Shown here: in pieces, positions 13,749 through 14,570 of the stretch
How the letters are laid out: every line of letters starts with the position of its first letter
Numbering within the stretch: position 1 is the stretch's first letter
Source of the DNA: Kiloniellaceae bacterium
GTDB taxonomy: Bacteria; Pseudomonadota; Alphaproteobacteria; Kiloniellales; Kiloniellaceae
Reading direction: 5' to 3'
Length of the DNA: 14,570 bases
Assembly (NCBI GenBank): GCA_021776145.1
Contig: JAJFGM010000314.1
Location: 1 to 14,570, forward strand
Notes under the pieces: model-generated
The model's input: the letters and a program-made list of their open reading frames with translations, nothing else
The model's database searches: none
What the model was told of the DNA's origin: nothing
Position numbers and translations under genes: made by a program

Positions 13749-14570
13749 CAGGCGCCGCCGCCGCGGCGCGCCATGAACCGCAAAATGACCGTTGCCAGCA
13801 GCGTGTTGAGGACGATCATGATCACCAACGCGGAGAAGAGATTCGCGACAAAGGGACCATCGGTCGCCGGGGAAAAAATGCCGGCCTCGACCGCGATACT
13901 GAGCACAATCAGCTCGACCGCGCCGCGCGCGCACATGGCAACGCCGGTCATCGCCGATTCCCCGCGCGAATGGCCGCGCCACAGGGCCGGCAGGCCGGCG
14001 CCGATCGCCTTGCCGGCGAAGCCGGCAATGACGACGAGCAGGATAAACAGGGGGATCACACTCACCGCCGAGAGGTCGACCCGCAGACCGATCGACATGA
14101 AAAACATCGGGCCAAGCACGCCACCGGCAATGGCCCCGGCGATGATCTTGATGTCCTTGTAGGCGCGCGCGCCGACCCGCGAGGGCTCGAAATACAAACC
14201 GGCCATGAAGGCGCCCATGATCCAATGCATGCCGAGCAACTCGGCCATGAGGCCATAGGTCAGTGCGGCGGCGATCAGGGCGCTAAACTCGATGGCGGCG
14301 GCCCGCATCTCCTGAATGCGCCGGCTGATGTGCGGATAGACATGCACGCCGATCAGGATCGTCACCGCAAAGAACACCGAGACCTTGGCCAGCAGCCAGG
14401 CGAGATCAAGCAGGCCCGGTGGCTCGCCGCCCTGCACCAGCGCCGTCAGTACGGCCACGAGGATCAAACCGAGGACGTCGTCGATGATGGCCGCGGCAAC
14501 GACCAACTGCCCAATCGGTCCTTCCAGCAGATCGAGTTCCTCGAAAATCTTGACCGTGGCCGGGATCGAA
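13748..14570 (-). CDS. CPA2-family cation/proton antiporter, partial (N-terminus outside window)
   Basis: The frame is open to the window edge and 273 residues are visible; the start lies beyond 14570. An apparent start at 14506 is only a TTG inside the frame. The visible part begins SIPATVKIFEELDLLEGPIG, the conserved segment before the ion-binding helix, and continues VVAAAIIDDVLGLILVAVL with the Asp-Asp pair typical of Na+/H+ members (KefB/C channels have Gln-Asp). About eight hydrophobic segments follow. Near the C-terminus MCARGAVELIVLSIAVEAGIF matches the M..RG..E motif of the penultimate helices. There is no TrkA-N (RCK) domain; the protein ends soon after the last helix. It is an inner-membrane exchanger of Na+ or K+ for H+. 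The stop shares one base with the start of the deacetylase-like gene. Confidence 0.88.
   Translation of the reverse strand, partial: SIPATVKIFEELDLLEGPIGQLVVAAAIIDDVLGLILVAVLTALVQGGEPPGLLDLAWLLAKVSVFFAVTILIGVHVYPHISRRIQEMRAAAIEFSALIAAALTYGLMAELLGMHWIMGAFMAGLYFEPSRVGARAYKDIKIIAGAIAGGVLGPMFFMSIGLRVDLSAVSVIPLFILLVVIAGFAGKAIGAGLPALWRGHSRGESAMTGVAMCARGAVELIVLSIAVEAGIFSPATDGPFVANLFSALVIMIVLNTLLATVILRFMARRGGGA

Noticed and set aside
13749..14225. Long N-terminal extension of the deacetylase-like frame
   Set aside because: It overlaps the antiporter coding sequence, is Arg/Pro-rich and has no family match; the real start at 13748 is typical for the family.

Overview
The window looks like a chromosomal segment of a GC-rich alphaproteobacterium, perhaps a Rhodospirillales-type lineage. 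The placement is an inference from gene content: a free-standing NDUFS4-like complex I accessory subunit, a DUF1491 protein, and a small secreted protein of a type I associate with alphaproteobacteria. No mobile element, integrase, phage gene, CRISPR array or rRNA was seen. Most of the window reads as ordinary core and semi-core genome. I did not find a convincing undescribed multi-gene system; the points of interest are single genes and regulatory DNA.

Layout. (1) 1-1123: a perfect 13-bp inverted repeat, then a membrane-anchored YpfJ-type zinc metallopeptidase on the + strand. (2) 1255-1832, minus strand: tRNA-Pro(TGG), the NDUFS4-like gene and tRNA-Arg(TCT), tightly packed. (3) 1833-2147: a non-coding gap with an AT-rich island and a palindrome, leading into a YqaA-type DedA membrane protein (+) that converges on a PhzF-family gene (-). 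(4) 3597-7190, minus strand: thiamine/TPP ABC importer genes thiB-thiP-thiQ behind a TPP riboswitch. (5) 7370-8959, +: prfC (peptide chain release factor 3), divergent from thiBPQ and convergent on a two-CBS-domain protein. (6) 9544-10329, minus: a phosphoethanolamine N-methyltransferase-like enzyme, divergent from a + pair of DUF1491 and a class I O-methyltransferase. The last 150 bases of the O-methyltransferase gene and the DNA after it are strikingly AT-rich. (7) 11675-11968, +: a small exported protein converging on a minus-strand cluster that reads antiporter (partial, runs off the window), histone-deacetylase-like hydrolase, DUF192 protein.

How the genes work together. The clearest unit is the thiamine module. 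TPP in the cell should bind the leader RNA at 7088-7190 and lower expression of the periplasmic binding protein, permease and ATPase. The antiporter and deacetylase genes share one base at their stop and start, so they are probably translationally coupled, with the DUF192 gene 31 bases further on. Several convergent gene pairs end in short perfect hairpins that overlap or touch stop codons and may act as shared transcription stops.
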